Shown piece after piece: positions 24,601 to 34,680 of a stretch of DNA of 64,000 nt. The notes under the pieces are model-generated. The model was not told where the DNA came from. It was given only the letters and a program-made list of their open reading frames with translations, and did not search any database. Source of the stretch: Bradysia coprophila (taxonomy: Eukaryota > Arthropoda > Insecta > Diptera > Sciaridae). Location: positions 248,001 to 312,000 of the forward strand of contig NW_023503340.1 in the NCBI RefSeq assembly GCF_014529535.1, given 5' to 3'. The position numbers and the translations under genes were made by a program. The first letter of the stretch is position 1, and the number at the start of each line of letters is the position of its first letter.

Positions 24601-24850
24601 TTCCGATTTGTCCGACGACGAACAATCCACCAGTATGGTCGTGTCGAATCCACTGTCCAGACTGCTGAAAATTCCCGATCTCATTCCGAAAGAACTGACA
24701 TGGAAATTGCAGAATGAATTGCGACGACCCGACGAAGAATCGTCCGAATTGATTCAGAATTTATTGGGCATCAGCGATTCACGACTATTGAATCGAGTTT
24801 TTTTATCGTCGGCAGATGAGGCAGCAAAGCTGTTAGGAGTTGAGAAGTAA
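18604..24850 (+). CDS. peb: Pebbled/Hindsight C2H2 zinc-finger transcription factor (RREB1 family)
   Basis: Nuclear DNA-binding regulator; in Drosophila the orthologue controls amnioserosa, tracheal and retinal morphogenesis, and the vertebrate relative is RREB1. Exons: 18604-18634, 18825-19327, 19451-22353, 23539-24426, 24493-24850, giving about 1,560 aa with consistent phases. About 15 C2H2 fingers occur in groups. The first group has YACPICGVMSDTQHEF, then a finger split across intron 2 (LSSSSSLDRHTLVHTGERPF) and FTTNGNMHRHMRTH. A central trio includes YECGLCNYAFTTKANCERH, followed by a lone finger near residue 935. Exons 4-5 carry five more. PMDLS and PEDLS in exon 3 are CtBP co-repressor-type motifs, as expected for this family. 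Acidic and Gln/Asn-rich linkers separate the groups. An unspliced exon 3 would stop after ASK at 22355, and AATAAA follows at 22564, so a shorter isoform lacking the last five fingers is possible. The start at 18604 is the first ATG of the spliced frame but the 5' exon is inferred. Confidence 0.93.
18721..18773. repeat. 53-bp palindrome bounded by TTAA in pebbled intron 1
   Basis: TTAAGGCCAGGTT at 18721 is repeated exactly inverted as AACCTGGCCTTAA ending at 18773. TTAA at both edges is the target site of piggyBac and Kolobok type elements, so this may be a very small relic. It could equally be a simple intronic stem-loop. Confidence 0.5.
22564..22569 (+). promoter_or_regulatory. Possible internal poly(A) signal of pebbled
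   Basis: AATAAA about 210 bp after the exon 3 donor of pebbled. If used, it would support a short transcript ending with the in-frame TAA at 22355-22357. Only the hexamer is seen; AT-rich sequence makes chance matches common. Confidence 0.3.
22844..22956. mobile_element. 113-bp foldback element in pebbled intron 3
   Basis: Begins CAGGGAATGCCGAATTT and ends AGTAAATTTAATGCCCTG. The arms consist of the motif AAATTTACCGAAAA and its complement. Flanking CGACTCA occurs at 22837-22843 and again at 22957-22963, a 7-bp match consistent with a slightly decayed hAT-like duplication. Confidence 0.75.
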
Positions 24851-25104
24851 GTCTTGGATCAGTTTGATTTTTTCATTTTAATCTACTATAAAACCGACGA
24901 GGATGTCGGGGAGGAGTACGTGTGTGCGTTGTGTGTGTGTGTTTTTAATTTATATTAGAATGAACTTTGTAACGTGTAGATTGACTTTAAACCTAGAATA
25001 GTGAAAACAAGGAAGAAGTTGCAGAAGTAGAAAAGACAATTGTAAAATTCTAGTCAAATATTTATACGAAGAAACGAAACAAATTTCTAACCAAATTGTT
25101 TTCC

Positions 25105-25160
25105 TTGTATTAGTTTCATGCGAAATTTGCGACGAGAAATTCCCGTGAAACTAATACAAA
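25105..25160 (+). repeat. Short hairpin in the putative pebbled 3'UTR
   Basis: TTGTATTAGTTTCATGCGAA pairs with CGTGAAACTAATACAA across a small loop. Stem length of about 20 bp is miRNA-precursor-like, but the seed is not recognised and no conservation can be checked here. Confidence 0.45.
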
Positions 25161-26000
25161 GACAATTAAAATTTTAATTTTAAATTTACCGCAAACGAAA
25201 ATTGAAATGAAATTCGTCGACTTGTATCATTGACTGAATCGCATAAACCCTAGGTCCCCTAATCTCTACGTATTTTGCGTCCCAATCATTACTTGACCGC
25301 TGAAAGTATTGTGCAAATTGGTGAATAAACGGTTTTCAACAAGCGAATAATAGTTTCGAAGAATACCATTTATTGGTTGTGTGCTCAAGTTTCGTCGATT
25401 CAGCAGCGAATCTCTTTTGATCAAGAAAAAGAAAAGTGAAATTTTCCTAACGGATGTTTTTTAACCGAAATTTACCGGAAAATTACCAAATTTTACCGGA
25501 AACTTACCAAATTTTACCGGAAAACATTCCGGAAACTTACCAAAATTTACCAAAAAAACTATTAGCAACATGTCGATAAATTTCGGTAAATTTTGGGAAG
25601 TTTTTCTGTAAATTTTTGGTAAATTGATGCCTCCTGAACAAAAACAAATTGTTCCTCAGTGCAACGCAAAATTGTTCGTCACTCAAAAACAGTTTGACAT
25701 CGAGTACCAAAATCGTAATTTTTGCAAAACTTACCCGACGTTAATCTGAGCAAATTGTTCGTTTCGCAGCTACAGCGACTCAGTTAGTGATCATTCAGAT
25801 GAATAGTAACCAAATTCATTTTAATGTTCATAAGAAATTACTTAGAAAGAGAAAAATTTACCAAAAAAAAACAAAAAACAAAACAAAACCTAAATCTAAA
25901 AAATATGTAAAAAGTGTGCCCTTGTAGTTGGTAAGTTTTAAAATACCAATATGTGTCACTCCAATCGGCATGGCGGACCGGATGAAATTGTAGTCATTAT

Positions 26001-26079
26001 TATATGTATGCTTATATAACACGGATAACTGCGTGTTCATCACGTTTGATCGATTTACACTGTATAAGCATACATATGG
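26001..26079. repeat. About 79-bp hairpin, pre-miRNA-sized
   Basis: TATATGTATGCTTATATAAC pairs with CTGTATAAGCATACATAT over a loop of about 40 nt. It resembles a microRNA precursor in size. I do not recognise it as a known miRNA. Confidence 0.4.
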
Positions 26080-27447
26080 TAATGCATAGACTGTCATCCA
26101 TGTCTCTATCGATTAATGGTGAAAATTGTGAACTTAAAACTTAACGTAGATGAAACAAAAACGAAAATGGTGGCTTATTTTGTGGTTTTTCTTTTTGTGC
26201 TTCAATGCCACCTGTGTCAAGCCATTTTAGTGTAAGTTTAAGCATTTATAAATACAAAAATGAAAAAAAGAAACGAAAAAAAAAAATTAGGAAAAGAAAT
26301 ATTTACAAAAAATCTAAATACAAAAAACAATTAAAAATTGAGAGTTTGCCTTATACATACAAGCGCCTTTGTTTCTTAAAATAAAATTTAATTAAAAAAA
26401 ATTAATTAATTTATAAACCAAACTATTTAACGATCTAAGTGAAACATGCAAATTGAAATCAAAATTAGATTATATCTTATGCCTTAATATACCTAATATA
26501 TTACAAAAGCAAGAAGAAGAAAAGTCTTTACTATAAATATGAATAAACAATTTTAGCATTAAATTAAAAATTAAAAAAATTTAAATTATAAAAAATCGAT
26601 TTAGAAGCTACCAAATATTAATTAATTGAAAAAAGAAAAGAAAATTATCTTTAAACAAACCAAGAAAAAAAACATTTTGTGACTTATTCTCTGTACAATT
26701 TTAAAATAAAGGCCTTTAACCGGATGTGGCTTAATGTAGTTAAAATTCATATATTGCAATGAAGAAAACGAAAAGAAAAAAAAAATTGTAAAAGAAATTA
26801 GAAATTATGAAAAAGAAAAAAAAATTGTTTGACCAAAATCAAAATGTAAATTAGTAATTTGCGTGGAATATTGGTGACGATTTGTAACCGCATTGTTTCG
26901 TTAAATTTTGGAAATTCACAGATTTTGAACATTTATACACTCTCTCGGTAACTAAGCATACAATGGAACAGCTCCAGGTGGCCAAAAAGCAAAAACCGAA
27001 AAACTGAAAATTTTCGATTAACTTTACATTGCTCCACTCGCACCTTCATCAAAAAAACAGCTTCCAGATATTTTCGTCCCGTATTTGTTATTGCTTTTCT
27101 AAGCCGTCCACACCATCATAGTAAAATGAAAAAAGTTTGGCTAAAGGGAAACAGTTGACTAAGTGACCAAAGTTCCTGATGGTCGATTTTCCGATCAAAG
27201 TTTACATTAAGCAGTTAAAAGCTCACCCGACATTTTTATATTGTTTTCAGTTCAAAATTGCCGAACATTCGAGCGGCAGAAAATCTTCAGAAAAATGAAG
27301 AAAATGACTGGAAATCCAAGAATAGAAAATCCTTATAAAATCATTGAAAGTCCTCAGAGGATTTTCTTTTTGAAAATCCTGTGTCAACGAAATTTACAAA
27401 TATCTGTCGGTCGCAAACATCTCTGTCCGACTTTTAACATGATCCTT

Positions 27448-27587
27448 CAGTGACGATTTTTTTGGAAAACATTTTCTTAAATTTTCCCATATTTTCCTAG
27501 ATTTTTCCATATTTTCCTAAATTAAAAAAAAAAAATTTTGTGAAAATATGGAAAAATTTAAAAATTTGTGGAAAAATGTTTTCCCTG
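27448..27587. mobile_element. Foldback element with GGAAAA/TTTTCC arms
   Basis: Left part CAGTGACGATTTTTTTGG then AAAACATTTTC; right part GAAAAATGTTTTCCCTG. The interior is repeated CCATATTTTCCTAAATTT and its complement. It belongs with the CAG-ended foldbacks of the window; no target duplication found. Confidence 0.55.
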
Positions 27588-28925
27588 CTCAGATCCGTCA
27601 ACCACTATTTTTGGTATTTAAAAATAGTGACGTTGCAAAACTTCCTAACTTGTCCAGTAAAAATAAACCTGAGGAAAATTCGTCGTAGCTTTTATTAAGT
27701 TTGAAAGCTTCCCGTTCCCACTCTACACTGTATAATATCAGTTAAGCAATCCAGTCGTTATAGTTATACTTGGCCAAAAAATAACTTTCATCATTCGATT
27801 CGTGACAAATTTTGGTAACATTGGATGAAAGACACGATGCGTTCTACATTGAAACGATACAGTATGAAATGAAAGTTATTTTGTGGCCGTCGTACTTACA
27901 TTCGTCTCTTTCATTATGTGTAAATTGTATTATAAACGAAATCTGTTACATATCGTCGTGATATTTCATCGTGTGAGTGTGAACATTTTATTATAATTAT
28001 AATTTTTCAACAAATTGTTAAAAATAGAAACTAAACAAAATACAGCATATCACCAAAGTTTTTCTTTCATTTTTTTTTTAATTTTTTTGTTAAATTTGAA
28101 TGAACCCAAATCAAATGAAAATTATTTTTAATTAATTAAAAAAGAAAAAAAAAAGTTGTAATAAAGCGAGGATTTTTCTTTTCGAAAAGTTAGTTAAAGA
28201 AATGGAACCTCCTCTGAAAGAACCGATGAACTTTTAGAAAATATTCTGCAATGAGTTTATAGAAATAACAAAAAAAAATTGATTCGATTACCAAATACAT
28301 TCAATCTATTCATTAAGCCTTAAGATCAAGAAAAATATATAATTTATAGTGAAACGATAATAGAAATGTTATGATACGCGATGCACCTCATCATTTAAAA
28401 AGCAAACAAATAAAAATAGTATTTGCTGTGCATGGGTCAGTTCATGCAAATAAATATATTGGAAAAATTAACTTGAAAATCATAAATTATTAGTGGATAC
28501 AAGATGAATAATTTAATTAATTTATAAAAACAAAATGATGTGTATTATCTACAAAAAAAAGGAGAAAAAGAAAAGAGAGAGAGAGAGAAAGAAACATAAA
28601 CAAAATTCGTTCAATCATCTTCATTGTTCTTAAGTTATTTCTCTTAAAGAGGATTTGAGGCGAAACAATTTTAAACCCAAAAGTAGAAAGCGTGTAAATA
28701 CAAAATACAAAATAATGGTTTGAACATTTACAATATATAAATTATGAAGAAACAAAATAAAACTTTTAGCAATAGAGAAAACGAAAATGTAATCATTTAC
28801 TTAGTCCTATTTTATTTAATTCTTTTTTTTAATAAAATTAAATTAAATAATTGCACTTGGTTAATGTTGTTCGGTATTGTCAAAATGTAAACTTTTCTTT
28901 TGGAATTGAAAATAAAGTTTTTCTG

Positions 28926-29554
28926 CTCAGCATTTAATAAAAACGATTTTTTTTTGGTTTATTGTTTTCACAAATTACTGTCCCTACACACAACGACGTA
29001 TGCGAAATATTCGCCACAATCATGCCCGCACGTTAGTAAGCGGGCGTGACGCAAGTCCACTACCAAAAATGTTTTAACAAAATTTTTTTGAGGACGGCGG
29101 AGCATATTTACAGCAACTTTTTGACTTCTCCCCCTTAATGACCCCCAAACTAGGATATCTAGAATCTAGGAAGCCATACGAGTTCAACGAGCTATCACAC
29201 GTTACTGCAGCTTCAAAATTGGCCGAGATATTGAACTTCGAAATATTGATGTTCGTATGAAAATAAGCAAAATTTGGTTTTTTCAGATAACTAAACGTTT
29301 CTATAGATTTTCCTGAAATTTTGGTTATAGGCTAATATTGGCCCAAAAATAAGAATGGAATTTTCAAAAGTTGGAAAAAACTCATATCTTGGGAGCTGTA
29401 GCTCCCCAAAGTCTCCATACAAATGTCATGTACATATATATGTGTGTGTGTCAATGTGTATGTGTGTGTGAGTTGTATAAATTTTGTTGCATGATATTGA
29501 TGGTAATGCGGTGAATGGTATGTGTTGTTTCTGGATGTATTTCTTGTTGGGAAT
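28926..29554. other. Intergenic DNA, no gene seen
   Basis: Mostly unique-looking AT-rich DNA. A GT-rich microsatellite occurs around 29438-29470. No protein or RNA gene is supported. Confidence 0.4.
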
Positions 29555-30475
29555 TGTTGGGATCATTAAGAGGGATTCTTTTGAAAATCCACCTATCAAA
29601 ATCGGACCCATTTCGTCTGGGAAGGATATATACATGGTTTGAAAGTTTTTGCCGGTAGAACTCAAAACAGGCCTCACACAGTCTCGAGCCACACCTGGTT
29701 GCTGGTGGAAGATCTCCGAAGTTGGAAAAATAGTGTTTTTTATCCGAAATTTTAGGCCGTTATAAATGATCGTTCCGGGTGATAGTGGGCTCGTTGGAAA
29801 GCTGAGCTCAAGTAATTTCGGGTCATGCCAAGTTTGATTAGATTCATTGATATATGTTTGCAAAAAATGCAAGAAATTTTTTTCAAAATCTGTATGAACT
29901 TTAGACAGGTCTAGGCTGGTACTGATGACGCTTAATGTGAACCTAACATGCTAGCCGTAACACGCATTGTCTAAGCTTTCCATCGATACCTCATTTGCAG
30001 TGCTGGTGATTGCTGGCGAGTTTTACGAGTAACGGTTGTACTAACATAAAATTCTGTTATGTCGGCAATCACCAGCACTGGTAATGAGGTAGAAACGGAA
30101 AGCTACGTAAGCTATGTTACGACTAGCATATTAGGTTCACATTAAGCGTCAAACAGATTTTGAAAATTTTTCTTGCAAATTTTTGGAAACATAAATCAAT
30201 GAATCTAATCAAACTATGCATGACCCGAAAGTACTAAAGCTTTCCAACGAGCCCACTCTCACCCGGAACGATTATTTAAAAAAATTCGGATAAAAACACT
30301 ATTTTTCCGACTTCGGAGATCTTCCACCAGCAACCAGGTATGGCTCGAGACTGTGTGAGGCCTGTTTTGAGGTCTACTGGCAAAGACCTTTCAAACGATG
30401 TATATATCCATCCCAGACGAAGTGGGTCCGATTTTGATAGGTGGATTTTCAAAAGAATCCCTCTAAGTATTAACT
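29555..30475. mobile_element. Large foldback element, arms of about 400 bp
   Basis: Left arm about 29555-29980, for example GAGGGATTCTTTTGAAAATC and CAGGCCTCACACAGTCTCGA, is repeated inverted on the right, where TCGAGACTGTGTGAGGCCTG and GATTTTCAAAAGAATCCCTC occur up to about 30470. The inner part also pairs (GTGCTGGTGATTGC with GCAATCACCAGCAC). A 148-codon open frame on the left arm is read from this repeat and has no partner or domain. Arms are diverged, so the copy is old. Confidence 0.75.
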
Positions 30476-30479
30476 TCCA

Positions 30480-30990
30480 CTAGGTCGGTTCCTAAATTTT
30501 GGGATGACAGATGATTCCTCAGGCACTACCTAACTTCCATCGGAATTTTTGATGGATTTGAGTTATTTTCGATATAAGTGAGGTGTTCCAAGGTTGGTTC
30601 CTAAATTTTGGGATGACAGATGATTCCTCTGGCACTACCTAACTTCCATCGGATTTTTTGATGGATTTGGGTTATTTTCAGCATGAATGAGATGTTCCAA
30701 GGTTGGTTCCTAAATTTTGGGATGACAGATGATTCCTCTGGCACTTCCTAAGTTCCATCGGATTTTTTGATGGATTTGGGTTATTTTCGACATGAATGAG
30801 ATGTTCCAATGTTGGTTCCTAGATTTTGGCATGACAGATGCTTCCTCTGGCGCTACCTAACTTCCATCGGATTTTTTGATGGATTTGGGTTATTTTCAAT
30901 AAAAGTGAGGTGTACCAAGATTGGTTTCTAGATTGGTTTGGGATTCAGACTGATTTCTCTAGCATTTTTTTAATTTCCATAAGGTTTTTT
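30480..30990. repeat. Tandem array of about 111-bp units
   Basis: About five copies of a unit containing CTAAATTTTGGGATGACAG, CTTCCATCGGATTTTTTG and ATGGATTTGGGTTATTTTC, starting near 30490, 30600, 30711, 30822 and 30930. Identity falls in the last unit. It directly follows the foldback at 29555-30475 and may be derived from its flank. Confidence 0.82.
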
Positions 30991-31360
30991 GATGTTCTCG
31001 AAATGGCATACTTACAAAAGTGGTGATATCAGTCAAAAAGACCCTTAAAGGGTAAATGTGACGCAAGTCCTTTATCGTACTTACAAAATAACTGATATCG
31101 CTGAGGGTGACGCATTGTGCGTCGTGCGCAAAAGTTTTATCAACAATAAATTGAGTCAAAAAAGTGAAAGAAAATTTTACAACAAGAAATTTGCGTCACA
31201 AGTGGCAGCGCAGATGTTGAGGAACGTATTGTTAGGAAAATGGTTGAAAAATGTACTGAAAGAATTTAAACGAAAGAAAACCGAATCATCATCATTTGAT
31301 AACCATATATGCAAGAGTGTTGTATACGACAAAGTTAAATATTCGTGGGACAAAAAAACC
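30991..31360. other. Intergenic DNA with a basic open frame of unknown nature
   Basis: A 115-codon plus-strand frame (31058-31405) is Lys-rich and ends inside the hairpin at 31361-31462. It has no recognisable domain and I do not call it a gene. Confidence 0.3.
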
Positions 31361-31462
31361 TGTGTTGGTCACACTGTTTTTGAGCTAGTTAGATGCCAAA
31401 ATTGATCATTCGTCTCATACAATTTGACATCTAACTAGTTCAAAAACAGTGTGACCAACACA
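31361..31462. repeat. Near-perfect 102-bp hairpin
   Basis: The left arm TGTGTTGGTCACACTGTTTT continues GAGCTAGTTAGATG; the right arm is its reverse complement with about 2 mismatches over 42 bases, around a loop of about 16 nt. Such tight pairing is unusual in old non-coding DNA and suggests a young MITE or a hairpin RNA source. Confidence 0.8.
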
Positions 31463-32101
31463 TAAAATTCCAGCCCATGTTCTTCTTCTACATGTCAGAT
31501 ATATCTCTCATCCATATATGCAATAACACCCGAGAGGGAAACTACTTCGAAAAACGCTATACAGTGACTTTGTGACTTTGTATGAAGCTGAGAGTCAAGT
31601 TGAACGAATGACTTTAATTTTACGAACTTTGTATGAGGTATTCTTTTGAAAAACAGCCTAGTGACATCGGACGCGTCTTCCAGCGGATTTTTTGTATGTG
31701 CCTAGATTGGTCCGTAAATTCATCCACCATGGACTTCAAATTTGTGAATACGAGGACTTTTCTAAGAGATTTCAACAGGTGAAACAGTGAATAACCGCTA
31801 TCGTTACGAACCTCCCTCTATCTAATGGAAACGTTGACCAGAGACTAGAACGACATTCAACCGATTTTCATCAATTCAAGTGCACTTGCCTAAGCTCATT
31901 TAGGTTTTTATTTTGAATGTTTTTAATAAAGAAAATGAAAAGTTTTACTTTTTCACAAAGAGCTGTGAATTCTACAACGAACTTATTCTGAAACGGCTCA
32001 TCTGATTCGATTCCGAAAATCAGCTTGATTTATTTTTGATCAAAATTATTGCCTTAGATAGATGATATTAGAGCTGTTTCAACGAAGAATCGCGCAATTA
32101 A
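31463..32101. other. Intergenic DNA downstream of DNAL1
   Basis: No gene. A TTTATT at 32029-32034 would be an AATAAA on the minus strand about 180 bp beyond the DNAL1 stop and may serve as its poly(A) signal. Confidence 0.4.
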
Positions 32102-32190
32102 TTTTGTATGAGACGATTTTCATTGACCGAAGATCTTAAACGACATAATATTGCGAACGGTGAGTATAATAATGAACAATCCATTTCCTT
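32102..32190 (+). pseudogene. Fragment of the pebbled exon 4 end
   Basis: TTTTGTATGAGACGATTTTC, GACCGAAGATCTT and GCGAACGGTGAGT line up with 24358-24433 of pebbled (FCMRRFW.TEDLRRH and the exon 4 donor), including the start of the following intron. A short internal piece is missing and several bases differ. It therefore looks like a decayed genomic copy of a zinc-finger exon with its splice site, not a retrocopy. It lies 22 bp from the DNAL1 stop. Confidence 0.6.
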
Positions 32191-32211
32191 CCAAACAATT
32201 TATTGGAGAAC

Positions 32212-32905
32212 TCATTCCATGTCTGTGACAACCGTTTCTCCATCCAACTTTTTCAGAAACGGGAGTCGCTTTATACACTCAGTCCTCCAAGCCGCATCAT
32301 CACCGACAGCTTCTACGATCGGGTTTCCAACCATCACCAAACTTTCCAGCGTCGGAACCTCTTGTAATTTGTTGAACTCAACCCAATCCTTTATCAAATT
32401 GTTGCTCAGATAAAGCACCTTCAGTTTCTTCAACACTTGGATGCCCTTCAGCTTTTCAATCAAATTGTAGCTGAGCCAAAGTTCCTCTAACGTTTCTGCA
32501 ACGCCTTCCTGTCGTAAAATCAATTTTAATTTTACTTATGGCAGAAATTTAAGACATAAAAGCGCACTTACTAGACCCGATATTTGTTTTATGTAATTCC
32601 GTCCGAGAGAAAGAATTTTTAAATTTTTCATTCCCGAGATGCCATAGATTTTGTCGATCATGTTCGTGGATAGGCTTAATTTTCTGTGAGGCAAAACAAT
32701 TTCTTTTTTCTTGCATCGTCTATTTATGGCATTACAACGAAGAATGTACTTACTCACAGTTTACCAACGTGGACAAAGTATTGTCCATTTTTTCTATTGG
32801 CAACCATTGGAATTGCAACTCAATTACCTTTGCCTCTAAGGAATTTTCTTTCGTACGATCTTCCCATCGTTTCAGTGCTTCTTTTATAGTCGATGCTTTG
32901 GACAT
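32212..32905 (-). CDS. DNAL1: Axonemal dynein light chain 1 (leucine-rich repeat)
   Basis: Leucine-rich-repeat light chain that binds the motor domain of outer-arm dynein heavy chain and tethers it to axonemal microtubules; in insects it is expected in sperm and chordotonal cilia. Exons 32905-32754, 32683-32572 and 32508-32212 give 186 aa, matching the usual length of about 190. N-terminus [18 protein letters not shown] and the segments [22 protein letters not shown]-like [30 protein letters not shown] and [13 protein letters not shown] are family hallmarks. The C-terminus [13 protein letters not shown] is also conserved. Splice sites are standard (GTAAGT donors). Intron lengths are 70 and 63 bp. 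No defects are seen. Confidence 0.95.
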
Positions 32906-33288
32906 CGGTTACAAATTTGCACAAAGTGTTCCCCCTTCGGTAAAAGTATTCTCTAGTCTCTATCTGCTTCACATTTTTCTGATTATTGATTTAACAAGCG
33001 TAACGGAAATGAAACGTATGTCCGTTGTCATGTACTCTACGTTCCTCAGAAAACGCGTACATTGCAGCAGATTGTACAAAATGTCTAATGTGAGCAATAA
33101 ATACAGAATACAGAATTGGGTAACAGTCTGGAGATAAAATGTAAAAGAAACGTCCAAGAATAATTCACCTGAGTTCGAATCACTTTCAAAATAGATGAAA
33201 GATACAAAGTTTGTTATTAGACTCAGCGTATTTGCGTACCATAATAATAATGTTTGTGTTGAATTGGGTCTTGTATTTTCATAAATTC
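32906..33288. other. Upstream flank of DNAL1
   Basis: Short intergenic stretch that should hold the DNAL1 promoter on the minus strand. No motif assigned; plus-strand open frames here overlap DNAL1 exon 1 antisense and are not genes. Confidence 0.4.
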
Positions 33289-33392
33289 CAGCGCTCCCAC
33301 AGTGTCCTACTTTCCTACTTTGTCCTACTTTTTCGAAATTCGTCCTACTTGTCCTACTGTCCTACGTAGGGCAGTTCAAGAACTTTAACTAA
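33289..33392. mobile_element. Lone end of a GTCCTAC-repeat hAT-like element
   Basis: Starts CAGCGCTCCCACAGTG and continues as repeats of GTCCTACTTT. The terminus resembles CAGAGTTCCCAC at 59161. GTCCTAC and its complement recur at about 34924-34960, but a matching right terminus is not seen, so the element is partial or interrupted. Confidence 0.5.
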
Positions 33393-33400
33393 GTAACAAT

Positions 33401-33837
33401 CAGGAATGAGCGCCGTCTGAAAATCGTCGGCGGCCGCTAGCCGAAAAAAAAGTGTTGGCGGCGGCTAAAATCTCGGCTAAGCCGCGGCTTAGCCGACGGC
33501 TGAAAAATTCCTTTGAAATAAATTAAAAGAAAAAGAAAGTTGAATTTAAAAATATCAAATAGCTTTAACTTGTGATTTATCAATTGCGCATGCAAAAACT
33601 TTGGTCTGCTCCCACTTATTTCTGATTTCTTTGTGTAAAAAGTTTATTTTGTTCAAAAAAAATTTTAATTTTGAAAATTTTCCACCCACAATCTTCCTAC
33701 CACTACCCACATTTTCAGCCGATTTTCAGCCGGCTTAGCCGACTTTTGACCACCTCGGCGGCTGGCGGCGCGAATTACCTAAAAATGGTCGGCGTCCAGC
33801 TATAACGGCGGCTAGAACTCGGCGGCGCTCATGCCTG
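33401..33837. mobile_element. GC-rich hAT-like foldback MITE, copy 1
   Basis: 437 bp. Ends CAGGAATGAGCGCCG and CGGCGGCGCTCATGCCTG. Flanked by a perfect 8-bp duplication GTAACAAT (33393-33400 and 33838-33845). Arms are filled with GGCGGCTAGCCG/CGGCTTAGCCG-type palindromes, strikingly GC-rich in an AT-rich region, around an AT-rich core. A second copy with the same ends lies at 42167-42998. Confidence 0.92.
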
Positions 33838-34205
33838 GTAACAATCAAGCGGATTTTGAGCTCTAAAAGTAAATTAAAATAATTTTCGACCTAACTTCAT
33901 TTGATTATTGGCTTAGATTATCAGAGATAAAAGAATATTCTTGGACATTATAAATATCCAGTTATTTCGTGATTGGCAAAAGCGTGTTTTTGTTTGAGCC
34001 ACGCAAATGCTGTATTCAGCTCGAACCTTCTTCAAAATAAAGAGTCGATACAAGGAACAACAGCCAGTCGTTGATGGTATTAATGCATATAAGGGTGTTA
34101 TAAATATTCCCATAACTGATCGTCTGCTGTCATTTTCTCACAAACTATCAGGTTTATTTAGTTCTTCAAAAATTCTAAGCTGAAAAGTGGTAGAAAAAAA
34201 AGCAG

Positions 34206-34680
34206 TAGGACGAAAGGGCTGATCGTAAACATAAGGACAAAAAAGCGAAGGAAGCCCAGATAAGGGAAATCGATTGATCGATTGGTCAGGAATTGGCAAC
34301 GTTAAATGTGGCGGAAAAGTTGTTGATCGACAGTAACAAATGTTTGAGCAAAGCTGTAAATTCACGGCAGAGTAAAATAGACCAGGCAGGAGCGGTTCAT
34401 TTTTGAAACGTCAAATTAGGGACCTAATACACTGTATAAAAATGAACTCAAATGAACACTGACATAAATTAAAAAGTTTTACTCGCATAAAAATAAGACT
34501 ACTAGATTATTCAGGTCCCTAGTCAAATCAAGCACTCCTGCAAGGTTTACTTTACACTGTCGTGTGTAAATTCCAACGGAACCGGGGAAATAAGTGAATT
34601 GATTAAGGCACATGCAGTTCTAACAGCTGCAATCCAGCGAACAAAGACGAAAATCGAAGAATTGAAAAAACAGAAACCAT
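34206..34680 (+). pseudogene. Decayed coding fragment split by a small MITE
   Basis: Reading around the inserted element at 34417-34521, the frame gives a charged, helical protein tail: DRKHKDKKAKEAQIREID, stop, ELATLNVAEKLLIDSNKC before the element, and EISELIKAHAVLTAAIQRTK ending KKQKP after it. An in-frame TGA and frame breaks make it a pseudogene. The composition suggests a coiled coil. I do not recognise the family; a domesticated or dead transposon protein or an orphan gene are both possible. Confidence 0.4.
34417..34521. mobile_element. 105-bp MITE with 7-bp target duplication
   Basis: Ends TAGGGACCTAATA and TATTCAGGTCCCTA (one extra base in the right repeat). GTCAAAT is present on both sides (34410-34416 and 34522-34528). 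It interrupts the decayed coding fragment at 34206-34680. Confidence 0.75.

Larger units (their letters stand above)
24851..28925 (+). other. Probable long 3'UTR and flank of pebbled
   Basis: No coding frame. The sequence is extremely AT-rich with many A-runs and several AATAAA hexamers, including ones near 26704 and 28918. Length and texture fit the long 3'UTR of a developmental regulator but the transcript end cannot be fixed. It includes hairpins at 25105-25160 and 26001-26079, ACCGGAAA/TTTACC repeats at about 25450-25640, and a foldback at 27448-27587. Confidence 0.45.

Noticed and set aside
29426..29872. 148-codon minus-strand frame
   Set aside because: It is contained in the arm of the 29555-30475 foldback and has no homologous domain; chance frame in a repeat.
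31058..31405. 115-codon basic frame
   Set aside because: Ends within a hairpin element, has no domain or splice partner.
32686..33137. Overlapping plus-strand open frames at 32686-32889 and 32769-33137
   Set aside because: They lie largely antisense to DNAL1 exon 1 and lack any recognisable protein content.
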